Assembly (NCBI RefSeq): GCF_007859915.1 | Contig: NZ_SJPM01000003.1 | Coordinates: 124,001 to 188,000, forward strand | From: Neorhodopirellula pilleata | Lineage (GTDB): Bacteria > Planctomycetota > Planctomycetia > Pirellulales > Pirellulaceae | Direction of reading: 5' to 3' | Length of the DNA stretch: 64,000 nucleotides | Position numbers and translations under genes: made by a program | Shown here: piece by piece, positions 8,094-16,789 of the stretch | Layout: every line of letters starts with the position of its first letter | Numbering within the stretch: position 1 is the stretch's first letter | The notes under the pieces: model-generated | Told to the model about the DNA's origin: nothing | The model's database searches: none | Seen by the model: the letters and a program-made list of their open reading frames with translations, nothing else

Positions 8094-10214
8094 TTAGCCG
8101 TTCGCGCCGATCCGGCCTCGCGGGCCGAGGCGGCCGAACATGCGGTCGAGTTCGTCGCGGCTGAAGAACAACGCGGTCGGTCGTCCGTGCGGACAGTGAT
8201 GCGTATCTTGATACAAATCCTTTTGTTCGAGCAAACTCGTGATTTCTTCCGGTGACAAGGGATCGCCCGCCTTGACGGCGGCCTTGCATGCGACGGTGCT
8301 GAGCAAATGGTTCAGCAGATCCTTCGGGTTGGGATCGCGGCCCGCTCCCATCACGGACTCGAGGATCGTTCGCAACATTTCAGCCGGGCCGCGATTGGGC
8401 AGGATCGCTGGGTACGATTGAATCAGAATCGTCTCGCCGCCGAACTCTTCGATTTCCAAACCGATCCGCGCGAGCGTGTCTTTGACTTCCAACGCCGCCG
8501 ATCGTTCCGCCGGCGTGAGTGAGACCGGTTCGGGGACCAGCAGTCTCTGTGATTCGAGCGATGAGTTCTCGCCGAGGACCTTCTTGCACACTCGTTCGTA
8601 AAGAACCCGCTCGTGCAAGGCGTGTTGGTCGATCACGACCATGCCCTTTTCGTCCTGGGTGACCAAGTATCGATTGTGGACTTGGAATCCGAGATAGCAG
8701 ACACTCGGGCCGCGTGGCGCACCGTTTTCTGCACTGAGGTTTTCTACACTGGGGTTTTCTACACTGGGGTATTGCGGCGAAGACGGATTCCACGCCACAC
8801 CTTCGGGCGGCGTCGACGAATCCGCGTCCCACGGAGCCATCTCCGGCGGACCGGGGCGTCCAACGTTGCCGCTGGTTGCCGCTGGGTTGGTTGCGAACGA
8901 AGAACCGCTCGACGGAAATGGCTGGAACTCGGGGGTACCGCCAAGGATGGAAGACGGCGACGGGTTGATCCGGTGTGTGGAGGCTAATGATTCCGATCGA
9001 GGTGATTCGGTGCCCGTTCTCGCCCAATCGATCACGGATTGGCGTTGGACATCGACGTCGTGTGAGCGCATCCCCATGACCGATTCGCTAGGTGTTCGCA
9101 GCGCATCGTTTTGGATCGGCTCGGGGGCCGGTGCCGGGCCGACGCGGTGGGTCATGTCGGTCGCGAGGAACCGTTGTCGAAGCGTCTGCAGCAATCGACT
9201 GTAGACGCGACCGCTGTCGGTGAACCGCACTTCCAACTTAGCCGGGTGGACGTTCACGTCGATCATCTCGGGCGGCATCGTCATCCGCAAGAAACACACC
9301 GGATGCCGACCGACCATCAATAGCCCGCGGTAAGCCTCACCGAGGGCATGTTGCAACGCACGATCACGGATGTGTCGACCGTTGAGAAATAGATACTGCA
9401 TCCGGTTGTTGCCGCGATTGACCGACGGGTCGCAGGCGTATCCGCTAATCTTAACTTGCGCGTCGTCGTTTTCGATCTGGATCAATGATTCGGAGATTTC
9501 GGTACCAAAGAACGCTTCGATGCGATCGGCCCACCGAACCGTCGGTAGCAGGTCGAACATGTCCTTATCGCCGTTTCGCAAAACGAAGTGGACTTTCGGA
9601 TTGGCCAGCGCCAACCGCGTGAACGCTTCAACGATGTGCCCTCGTTCGGTTTGCGGTGTTTTGAGAAACTTGCGTCGAACGGGTGTATTGAAGAACAGGT
9701 TGCGGACTTCGATCGTGGTGCCGACCGGGCAACCACACGGGCCGGGTGATTCGATCACGCCGCCGCGGATATCGATTTGGCTGCCGCTCGGTTCGCCTTC
9801 GGCGCGGCTGCGGATCGTCATTTGCGAAACGCTCGCGATCGACGCGAGCGCTTCGCCGCGAAATCCGAGGGTGCCGACATGGAACAGCGAGTCATCGTCG
9901 GGCAGTTTACTGGTCGCGTGGCTGGTTACGGCCAATGGCAATTGATCGGCGGTCATCCCGCAACCGTCGTCGCTGATCCGGATCATCTCGACGCCGCCAC
10001 CGTCGATCGTCAATTCGATCCGCGACGAGCCCGCGTCGATGCTGTTTTCGAGCAACTCTTTGACGACCGAAGCGGGACGCTCGATTACCTCGCCCGCAGC
10101 AATCTGGTTGACCAATTGCGGCGGAAGCTGCCGGATGATTCGGGGCCCGGATACAACGCATGGAGGATGGTCGAGGGTCGAAGCGGCACCGTCGGAAGTT
10201 TGAGGATGGTTCAT
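8094..10214 (-). CDS. mutL: DNA mismatch repair protein MutL
   Basis: 706 residues. The N-terminal GHKL ATPase has the classical motifs: QIAAGEVIERPASVVKELLE, NSIDAG, DDGCGM and a GFRGEAL lid. A variable Pro/Ser-rich linker follows. The C-terminal dimerisation domain carries DQHALHERVLYE, the DQHA(x)2E(x)4E metal-binding motif of MutL proteins with latent endonuclease activity, and a conserved CPHGRP near the end. This nicking type of MutL is expected in bacteria without MutH. About 25 residues precede the conserved start. It is the last gene of a run mnmA, small protein, nucleotidyltransferase, mutL, 37 bases after the previous stop. Confidence 0.95.
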   Translation of the reverse strand: MNHPQTSDGAASTLDHPPCVVSGPRIIRQLPPQLVNQIAAGEVIERPASVVKELLENSIDAGSSRIELTIDGGGVEMIRISDDGCGMTADQLPLAVTSHATSKLPDDDSLFHVGTLGFRGEALASIASVSQMTIRSRAEGEPSGSQIDIRGGVIESPGPCGCPVGTTIEVRNLFFNTPVRRKFLKTPQTERGHIVEAFTRLALANPKVHFVLRNGDKDMFDLLPTVRWADRIEAFFGTEISESLIQIENDDAQVKISGYACDPSVNRGNNRMQYLFLNGRHIRDRALQHALGEAYRGLLMVGRHPVCFLRMTMPPEMIDVNVHPAKLEVRFTDSGRVYSRLLQTLRQRFLATDMTHRVGPAPAPEPIQNDALRTPSESVMGMRSHDVDVQRQSVIDWARTGTESPRSESLASTHRINPSPSSILGGTPEFQPFPSSGSSFATNPAATSGNVGRPGPPEMAPWDADSSTPPEGVAWNPSSPQYPSVENPSVENLSAENGAPRGPSVCYLGFQVHNRYLVTQDEKGMVVIDQHALHERVLYERVCKKVLGENSSLESQRLLVPEPVSLTPAERSAALEVKDTLARIGLEIEEFGGETILIQSYPAILPNRGPAEMLRTILESVMGAGRDPNPKDLLNHLLSTVACKAAVKAGDPLSPEEITSLLEQKDLYQDTHHCPHGRPTALFFSRDELDRMFGRLGPRGRIGANG
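8724..8768. repeat. 15-bp tandem repeat inside the MutL linker
   Basis: Three head-to-tail 15-mers of the form GTTTTCT(A/G)CACTG(G/A)G encode, on the minus strand, repeated five-residue units of the PSVEN/LSAEN type. The unit is a multiple of three, so copy-number change would keep frame. Confidence 0.8.
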
Positions 10215-10251
10215 CCCTTTAATGTAACGCCGTGATGCGGTCGAACAATCG

Positions 10252-10731
10252 CTATTGATCGGGCAAGTTTTCCAAGTCCAGACGATCTTGCGGTCGACCG
10301 GCGGCCTGCTTCATTGCTCGAATCCACCTCAAACTCGCGAAAGGACGCCCGTTTCGGATGATCGCGGTGTCAAACAAAGCGTTCAAATTTTCGCCGGGCA
10401 TTGACGGAATAAAATCGAACAAGTCCAAAAAGCCCAAGTCCGTGCCGAGCATCATCAGGTGCGTTTGGCGCACGTAGTCAAACGTTACCGGATAGGACGT
10501 CTCGATCCCCGTGGTGGGATCGATGTCATCTCCAATCCAATAAGCGTGAATTTGAATTAAAGCTTCAGCGAGTCGATGTTCGGACTCCGTGGTGCGTCGG
10601 AACACTACATCGACGTCTTCGGTGGCTCTCGCGAACCCATGAATGTTGACCGCGTGTCCTCCGATGATGACCATCGGGATATCGAATTTGAGCAGATGAT
10701 CGGCCACCGCCAACGAGGACAGGTCATTCAT
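10252..10731 (-). CDS. Nucleotidyltransferase-fold protein (MNT/AbiEii-like)
   Basis: 159 residues. Near the N-terminus is VIIGGHAVNIHGFARATEDV followed by DVVF. This matches the GG(x)AVxxHG...T.D(I/V)D pattern of minimal nucleotidyltransferases, with the acidic residues for metal binding present. The remainder fits a small substrate-domain protein (SLRWIRAMKQAAGRPQDRLD at the C-terminus is typical of the family). Relatives include NTase components of toxin-antitoxin pairs and uncharacterised proteins. It overlaps the preceding 89-residue gene by 8 bases, so the two are probably translated together. Whether it is a toxin, an antitoxin or a housekeeping enzyme cannot be told. Confidence 0.75.
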   Translation of the reverse strand: MNDLSSLAVADHLLKFDIPMVIIGGHAVNIHGFARATEDVDVVFRRTTESEHRLAEALIQIHAYWIGDDIDPTTGIETSYPVTFDYVRQTHLMMLGTDLGFLDLFDFIPSMPGENLNALFDTAIIRNGRPFASLRWIRAMKQAAGRPQDRLDLENLPDQ

Positions 10732-10993
10732 GGCTGCTGGGCTCCGGCAACCCTAGCAGCCGCGTCTGCAAACGCTCGACCGCCTCACGTCGTCGTTTGT
10801 GATGATTCCTCGCCATGAACGCTTGGTAGGCGATCGCGTCGCTGCGGATCGCCCGCATCGCGTCGCGTTGCAACCGCTCGACGATTTGCAGGTGTTCTTC
10901 AGTGGATCGCGATTGTGCGATCCGGCGACGGTGCCGGGTCATCGCGGCGGTGCGTGCTGCGATATCGGGTCGATTCAGATCGGGTACGTTCAT
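10724..10993 (-). CDS. Small basic helical protein, unknown function
   Basis: 89 residues, strongly charged, with about 20 Arg/Lys and a predicted largely alpha-helical course. There is no membrane segment or Cys motif. Its start overlaps the end of mnmA by 4 bases (ATGA type) and its stop overlaps the start of the nucleotidyltransferase gene by 8, so it is firmly inside one operon. By position it is a candidate partner of the nucleotidyltransferase. I recognise no family. Confidence 0.65.
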   Translation of the reverse strand: MNVPDLNRPDIAARTAAMTRHRRRIAQSRSTEEHLQIVERLQRDAMRAIRSDAIAYQAFMARNHHKRRREAVERLQTRLLGLPEPSSHE

Positions 10994-12171
10994 ACGTCCT
11001 CCGTCGCGGCGATGATCCAGCCGCCGCCCAGGACTCGTTCGTCGTCGTACACCACGGCGGCTTGACCGGGTGAGATGGCTGATTGTCGGTTCTCGAATCG
11101 TACTTGGAATCGGGTGGGATCGTTTGGGTCAAGGTCCACGTGGGCGGCGTGAGGACGGCCGTTGTATCGAAATTGCACGCTGACCCGATCCGGCAAAGAT
11201 TGCGGGTCGATCAACCAGTTCGCTTGATCGGCGGTAAGTCCGGGAGCCATCAGGTCATCGGCACTGCCGAGCACGACCCGTTTGGTTTCCGGTTCGATCC
11301 GCACGACAAAATGGGGCGTGCCCAACGCGACACCGAGACCCTTGCGTTGACCGATCGTGAAGGCTTCGAAACCCGCGTGAGTGCCGACGACTTTTCCGTC
11401 GGTCAAGACAATCTCGCCGGCCGTGGCACCGACCATTTCTGGACGGCGCGATTTGACGAAATCGCTGTGGTGGCCCTGGGTCACGAAACAAATCTCTTGG
11501 CTGTCTTTCTTTTCCGAGACACCTAGGCCGAGCGAAGTGGCAATTTCCCGGATACGGGTTTTCTCGAAATCGCCGACCGGCAACATCATCCGCGACAATC
11601 GGGACCGGCCGATGCCGAACAAAGCGTAGGACTGGTCCTTGTGCCCGTCCAAGCCGCGGTGCAGTTCGCGAGTGCCATTGCGTTCGACGATACGCGCATA
11701 ATGCCCCGTCGCGACGAAGTCCGCTTCGACGCCGTCGGCGAAGTCGAACAGTCTGCCGAACTTGATCCAGTGGTTGCATTTGACGCATGGATTGGGCGTG
11801 CGGGCGGCCAAGTAATCGTCGACGAAATAATCCACGATTCGTCGAAAGTCTTCCTGCAAATCAAGCGAATAGAAGGGAATATCCATCGACATCGCTACTC
11901 GCCGGGCGTCGGCGGCGTCGGTCGCACTGCAGCACCCCTGCTTGTGGTCGGCACGCTTCCCCTCGGCCGCCGAACCGCCGAAATTGCCTAGTACGGGCAG
12001 GTTCAGCGGATTGACATTCGTTTCGCCGTCGGATTCGATTCGGCAGGCCGACGCGGAGGCTTCACCGTGGCGCATGAAGACGCCGATGACTTCGTGACCG
12101 GCTTGAATCAGCAGGTGGGCGGCGACGCTGGAATCAACGCCCCCACTCATCGCGAGAACGACGCGAGACAT
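10990..12171 (-). CDS. mnmA: tRNA-specific 2-thiouridylase MnmA
   Basis: 393 residues. It begins with the ATP-pyrophosphatase P-loop AMSGGVDSSVAAHLL. The nucleophilic Cys lies in GCCSATDAADARRVA and the second catalytic Cys in QEICFV; TPNPCVKCN and the end of the TRNA-Me-Trans C-terminal domain (ISPGQAAVVYDDERVLGGGWI) are also clear. The enzyme adds sulfur to C2 of the wobble uridine of Glu, Gln and Lys tRNAs. A stretch of about 35 residues between VFMRHG and GCCSAT, rich in Ser, Gly and Asn, is longer than I expect for the family. It heads the operon leading to mutL and is divergent from prfB with 64 bases between starts. Confidence 0.95.
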   Translation of the reverse strand: MSRVVLAMSGGVDSSVAAHLLIQAGHEVIGVFMRHGEASASACRIESDGETNVNPLNLPVLGNFGGSAAEGKRADHKQGCCSATDAADARRVAMSMDIPFYSLDLQEDFRRIVDYFVDDYLAARTPNPCVKCNHWIKFGRLFDFADGVEADFVATGHYARIVERNGTRELHRGLDGHKDQSYALFGIGRSRLSRMMLPVGDFEKTRIREIATSLGLGVSEKKDSQEICFVTQGHHSDFVKSRRPEMVGATAGEIVLTDGKVVGTHAGFEAFTIGQRKGLGVALGTPHFVVRIEPETKRVVLGSADDLMAPGLTADQANWLIDPQSLPDRVSVQFRYNGRPHAAHVDLDPNDPTRFQVRFENRQSAISPGQAAVVYDDERVLGGGWIIAATEDV

Positions 12172-12235
12172 GTATAAACAATCCTAGTTAGATTTCGTAC
12201 GTTTTCCCCATCATACCCTCGGAGCCCGATTCGTC

Positions 12236-13361
<1,126 letters not shown>

Positions 13362-13465
13362 TTGGGCTACCGCAGGTGAGGGCTGACGAAACGCTGCTCG
13401 CGAAAAGAAATTTGCCCGGGCGCGAATCGCAACCTAGTCTTCTACGGACTTGAATCTCGCTCCCC

Positions 13466-13930
13466 GTGAACGCTTGCACGCTCGTGTTACTGATCCGCCG
13501 TTTTTGGGCTCCCGTCGTCATCCTCATCATGGTCGCTATCCACGCGGCGGTGATCGGGTATGTACGCAGCCGCGTTAACCGATTGAGCCATTTGCAGGTC
13601 AACTCGGTCGAGATCGGGCGTTTGCGTTTTCAAAATGTCAGCGAACCGAACTTTATCTATCAACTCCAACTTCATGCCGTCGTCGATCCCAGCCATTTAT
13701 TTCGTGGCGAACAATCGTTGACCCAGTCTCGCATGGAAATCATCGAGTCGTCCGAGCAAATGCTCCGCCAAGTCGATGCGAATTGGCTCGCCGACCCGCT
13801 GCACAAAGAGATCCGTGAACGGTTGATGGATGCCGTCTTGCAAAACCTCAACGAACCGCTCGTCCAGAGAGTCTTGATTACCGATTGGCTAAAAATCCCC
13901 GCCAATACGGCAGCGGCACCGATGCTGTAA
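13466..13930 (+). CDS. Membrane-anchored protein, weakly FliL-like
   Basis: 154 residues from a GTG. A single N-terminal membrane helix (FWAPVVILIMVAIHAAVIGY) is followed by a soluble domain facing the periplasm. The C-terminal part, with EIRERLMDAVLQNLNEPLVQ and then RVLITDW, resembles the end of the FliL family of flagellar basal-body proteins. The match is weak, and no flagellar gene is nearby. FliL-like proteins are also found outside flagella, so the name should not be transferred. It lies between prfB and slyX on the same strand. Confidence 0.65.
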   Translation: MNACTLVLLIRRFWAPVVILIMVAIHAAVIGYVRSRVNRLSHLQVNSVEIGRLRFQNVSEPNFIYQLQLHAVVDPSHLFRGEQSLTQSRMEIIESSEQMLRQVDANWLADPLHKEIRERLMDAVLQNLNEPLVQRVLITDWLKIPANTAAAPML

Positions 13931-13956
13931 CAAGCAAATTGATTTAGAATCGCGGG

Positions 13957-14175
13957 ATGCCTGAATCCATCGAAGACCGCGTCATCCGCCTGGAAATCCA
14001 ACTCGCTCACACCGAGCGGATTTGCGAACAGCTCAACGAGGTCGTCACGTCGTTGTCACGTGGTGCCGACGAACGCGATCGACTTATCAAGCGACTCGTC
14101 GAGCAAGTTAAAGACCTCAAGGGCAAGGTCGAAGATCCGGGCGGTGCCGAAGACGAGAAACCACCGCACTACTGA
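13957..14175 (+). CDS. slyX: SlyX family protein
   Basis: 72 residues. It is a short coiled-coil protein with heptad-like Leu/Ile spacing in the first 55 residues (ESIEDRVIRLEIQLAHTE) and the family's characteristic ending PPHY. SlyX is widespread but its function is unknown; in E. coli it was linked to phage lysis phenotypes. The ATG sits 26 bases after the previous stop, so the two genes probably share a transcript. Confidence 0.85.
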   Translation: MPESIEDRVIRLEIQLAHTERICEQLNEVVTSLSRGADERDRLIKRLVEQVKDLKGKVEDPGGAEDEKPPHY

Positions 14176-14281
14176 GGATCCGGGCTTGCGGGCTCCGAAT
14201 AGTGGCTTATTTGCCTTAGGCGGCTACGCCGCAAGCATACAAGCCCGACGCACAACGGCGTGTTGATTTAGTTCTCATCGA

Positions 14282-14353
14282 AACCCGAAGCGTGAGCGAG
14301 GGATACTTAAAAGAGAATTAATGGCGATCAATCCCTCGCTGACGCATCGGGTT
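14282..14353. repeat. Inverted repeat, GAGCGAGGGAT type
   Basis: AACCCGAAGCGTGAGCGAGG (14282 on) is mirrored by CCTCGCTGACGCATCGGGTT (ending 14353), with about 26 bases between arms. Just upstream, 14229-14250 carries the motif GCATACAAGCCCGACGC, a variant of which (CATACAAGGCCGACGC) also follows the sulfatase gene at 7931. Both look like dispersed Rhodopirellula-type repeats. Confidence 0.65.
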
Positions 14354-14394
14354 ACGATTAAACCAACACGCCGACAAGCGAGTGGACTCGTTGA

Positions 14395-15078
14395 CTACGA
14401 GATCTTAAACAAGACCGGATTCGTTTCGGGTTCGGTCGTCCAGGTTCTGTCCTTCGTCAAATTTCCGGAGCCGAAGACGGAAGCCCAGCGTAAAATTCGA
14501 ACGACTGTGATCCGTCCGATCCGACGTCGACTGAACTTACGATGGACATGGATCGATGCCTTGTTCCACGGTTGAACCACGACATAGATGCGGTGATAAC
14601 CTTGTTGATTGAGGTGCTTGACCGCAAACGCCAGCAATCGTTGATAGGTTCCCTTTCCGCGAACAGACGGATCGATGTAGGCGCAATAGATCCAAGCTTG
14701 GTCGGCATCAAATAGAAGGCGAAATCCAAGGTTCGATTCGATAAAGCTTTCCACCCCACCCCACACGCCACCTTGAAAGTCAGTGGGAGCATCAGCGGCC
14801 CCGACGGCGAAGCCGTAATCATTTTGCGTCGTTTCGATCGGCACCGAATTCCAAGTCTTCTCGCGCAGTCGTTGGCGATCATCGCAGTCCATCACGACTT
14901 GATAAACCAGATCATCGTTGGCCGATTGATCGGCGAGTTGCCGCAATGAATCAACATCCAATTCAAATACGTCACCCATTGAGAATCGGAACAACCAAAC
15001 CGGTACGATTCGGTTGAACTGGATTTCGAGGAGGTTCACCAATCCTCGTCGACGAATCTTTTGGATCAGTGCCATCAT
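14395..15078 (-). CDS. GNAT-family N-acetyltransferase
   Basis: 227 residues. The central and C-terminal part has the GNAT layout: a strand (AWIYCAYIDPSVRGKGTYQR) followed by LLAFAVKHLNQQG. The R-G-K-G-T loop is the acetyl-CoA pyrophosphate-binding motif A, and IYVVVQPWNKASIHVHRKF is the later helix carrying the asparagine typical of GNATs. It should transfer an acyl group from CoA to an amine; the substrate is unknown. Its ATGATG start overlaps the stop of the preceding LPG-synthase-like gene, so it is probably co-translated as the last gene of the antiporter operon. Confidence 0.82.
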   Translation of the reverse strand: MMALIQKIRRRGLVNLLEIQFNRIVPVWLFRFSMGDVFELDVDSLRQLADQSANDDLVYQVVMDCDDRQRLREKTWNSVPIETTQNDYGFAVGAADAPTDFQGGVWGGVESFIESNLGFRLLFDADQAWIYCAYIDPSVRGKGTYQRLLAFAVKHLNQQGYHRIYVVVQPWNKASIHVHRKFSRRRIGRITVVRILRWASVFGSGNLTKDRTWTTEPETNPVLFKIS

Positions 15079-16118
15079 CCCAGTTCACGTTCCAGTTCGT
15101 CACCATGCGTTTCGGCGTATTCCAAGCTGGCTTGCACTTCCTTGCCGGCAGTCCAATAGAAAATGGTCCCCATGATCGCCAAGACGACCTTGACCAATTC
15201 AAACACCAACGCGACCAACGTTCCCGATGCGTCGGTCACTCGGGCGGGCACGAGGTGATAGAGCGTTTCAATGGTCGCTTCGAGGACACCCACGCCGGCG
15301 GGAGTAATCGGCAACGCCGAGGCGAGCATCCCGATCGGAACGATCACAAAATGTTCCGCGAAAGTGGGAGGAGACGCGTACATCGCATTGGCGATCAAGC
15401 ACAAACTCACGACCAATAATCCTTGAACGCCGACGCTCATCAAAAGCGACAATCCGAACGCCCATGGATGTACATGGAACGTCCGCAGAGGCGGGCCGAT
15501 CTTGACGATCGCTGGTCCGATCAAGGCAACGTTTGACAAACGCTTGATCATCCGATCGACCACCCGTCCGCCGAACACCAAAAACGCCAGTACGAACGTG
15601 CCTACCGTTGCCAGAATACCGACCAGCCACTTGATGTCGTTGATCCCGATCCCGTTGAACTCGAAAGTGTCCGATGATTCTCGCATCATTAAGCCGAGGA
15701 CGACAAGCAACAACAGTCCGTACAACCCGCTGCCTCGGTCCACAACCACCGAAGCAACCGCCTCGACGCGTTGTCCTGGGCTGCGTCGGGCCAGAAAAAC
15801 CGCTTTGAAAAGATCGCCACCGACGCTGCCGACGGAAACGAAACTCAACAGAAAACAAATCGAACTCAACCGCAGCGATTCGATCAGGCTCAACGCGATC
15901 CCTTGGCACCGCACCAAGACCCACCAACGAACGAAGGACAGGATGATGGCGATCAGTGCGACGCCCCAAGCGGCCGCCAAGACCGGGTAACTGATCGACC
16001 GCTCGCGGAGTCTTTCCCAATCTTCCGGATCCATCCGCCATAACAGATATCCGATGATGACCATCGGCACCATGAATTTGGCCAGATTCAACAGAATCGT
16101 CTTGAGTCGTTGCGACAT
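15075..16118 (-). CDS. Lysylphosphatidylglycerol synthase-type integral membrane protein
   Basis: About 347 residues from the ATG at 16118 (MSQRLKTILLNLAK); longer in-frame readings run antisense to nothing useful. It has roughly eight membrane helices and the family signatures SVGSVGGDLFKAVFLARR and VVVDRGSGLYGLLLLV. The late ITPAGVGVLEATIETLYHL matches the PAGVGVxE motif of the MprF flippase domain (formerly UPF0104). Such proteins move lipids or lipid-linked molecules across the membrane; the aminoacyl-transferase domain of full MprF is absent. It sits 11 bases downstream of a membrane protein gene and overlaps a GNAT gene. Confidence 0.85.
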   Translation of the reverse strand: MSQRLKTILLNLAKFMVPMVIIGYLLWRMDPEDWERLRERSISYPVLAAAWGVALIAIILSFVRWWVLVRCQGIALSLIESLRLSSICFLLSFVSVGSVGGDLFKAVFLARRSPGQRVEAVASVVVDRGSGLYGLLLLVVLGLMMRESSDTFEFNGIGINDIKWLVGILATVGTFVLAFLVFGGRVVDRMIKRLSNVALIGPAIVKIGPPLRTFHVHPWAFGLSLLMSVGVQGLLVVSLCLIANAMYASPPTFAEHFVIVPIGMLASALPITPAGVGVLEATIETLYHLVPARVTDASGTLVALVFELVKVVLAIMGTIFYWTAGKEVQASLEYAETHGDELERELG

Positions 16119-16129
16119 GAATGACTTGC

Positions 16130-16789
16130 CTACCGTATCAACCAATCGCGAAAACCATCGACCATCCTCGAGGGTTCCTCCGCAGCATATTGGATGAGCC
16201 AAAACAGCATCACGACCGCCAGTCCCATCGCCGCCCAGCCTCGCCGTGGATAAGGCGGTGATGTCAATCGAATCTCTTTTTTGAGATGGATCCGCAAAGA
16301 CCGCCAAAAAGCGTCCGAAAGAGCCGGTTCGAAAGCAAGGACGCTGATGCAATCGTGACCGGGCGTGGCATCGAGTCGCAAGTGAGCGTTAACTTGAGGC
16401 AGGTAAACTTGATGCTGTTCATGATCCACTACGGCGGTCGTGTCGATCGCGTTGGTCGCACGGACCAAGGCGCTGAATAACGCGTCGGAAGTTCGTCCGT
16501 AGACCACTAACTTGGAACGACTGTTGATGATCAACAAACAGCCAAACAAAAAATACAACAGCAACAGCGGCACCCAAACCCAAGGTCCGAGCAAGTAGGC
16601 CGTCGCTTTGGGAAAGAACAGCTCCATCGGTCCCACGACGACCAGTCCGCAGATCGCGGACAAGACCGCTGCGGTGTCTCGACCGCCCGTTGTGACCCAT
16701 GCTTTGCCGCTGACACGAATCGCCGCAAGACAGATCAGATATAAAATCAAGGGCGTGAACGCAACTGCCGCTTCAAAGGGTTCAAACAT
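16130..16789 (-). CDS. Membrane protein of unknown function
   Basis: About 219 residues from the ATG at 16789, which overlaps the stop of the antiporter gene by 8 bases. It has four or five hydrophobic segments: two in the first 50 residues, a long one around WVWVPLLLLYFLFGCLLIIN, and one near the C-terminus (AAMGLAVVMLFWLIQYA). A soluble loop of about 90 residues lies between the third and last. No domain is recognised. Position suggests a helper of the antiporter or of the flippase-like protein. Confidence 0.72.
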   Translation of the reverse strand: MFEPFEAAVAFTPLILYLICLAAIRVSGKAWVTTGGRDTAAVLSAICGLVVVGPMELFFPKATAYLLGPWVWVPLLLLYFLFGCLLIINSRSKLVVYGRTSDALFSALVRATNAIDTTAVVDHEQHQVYLPQVNAHLRLDATPGHDCISVLAFEPALSDAFWRSLRIHLKKEIRLTSPPYPRRGWAAMGLAVVMLFWLIQYAAEEPSRMVDGFRDWLIR

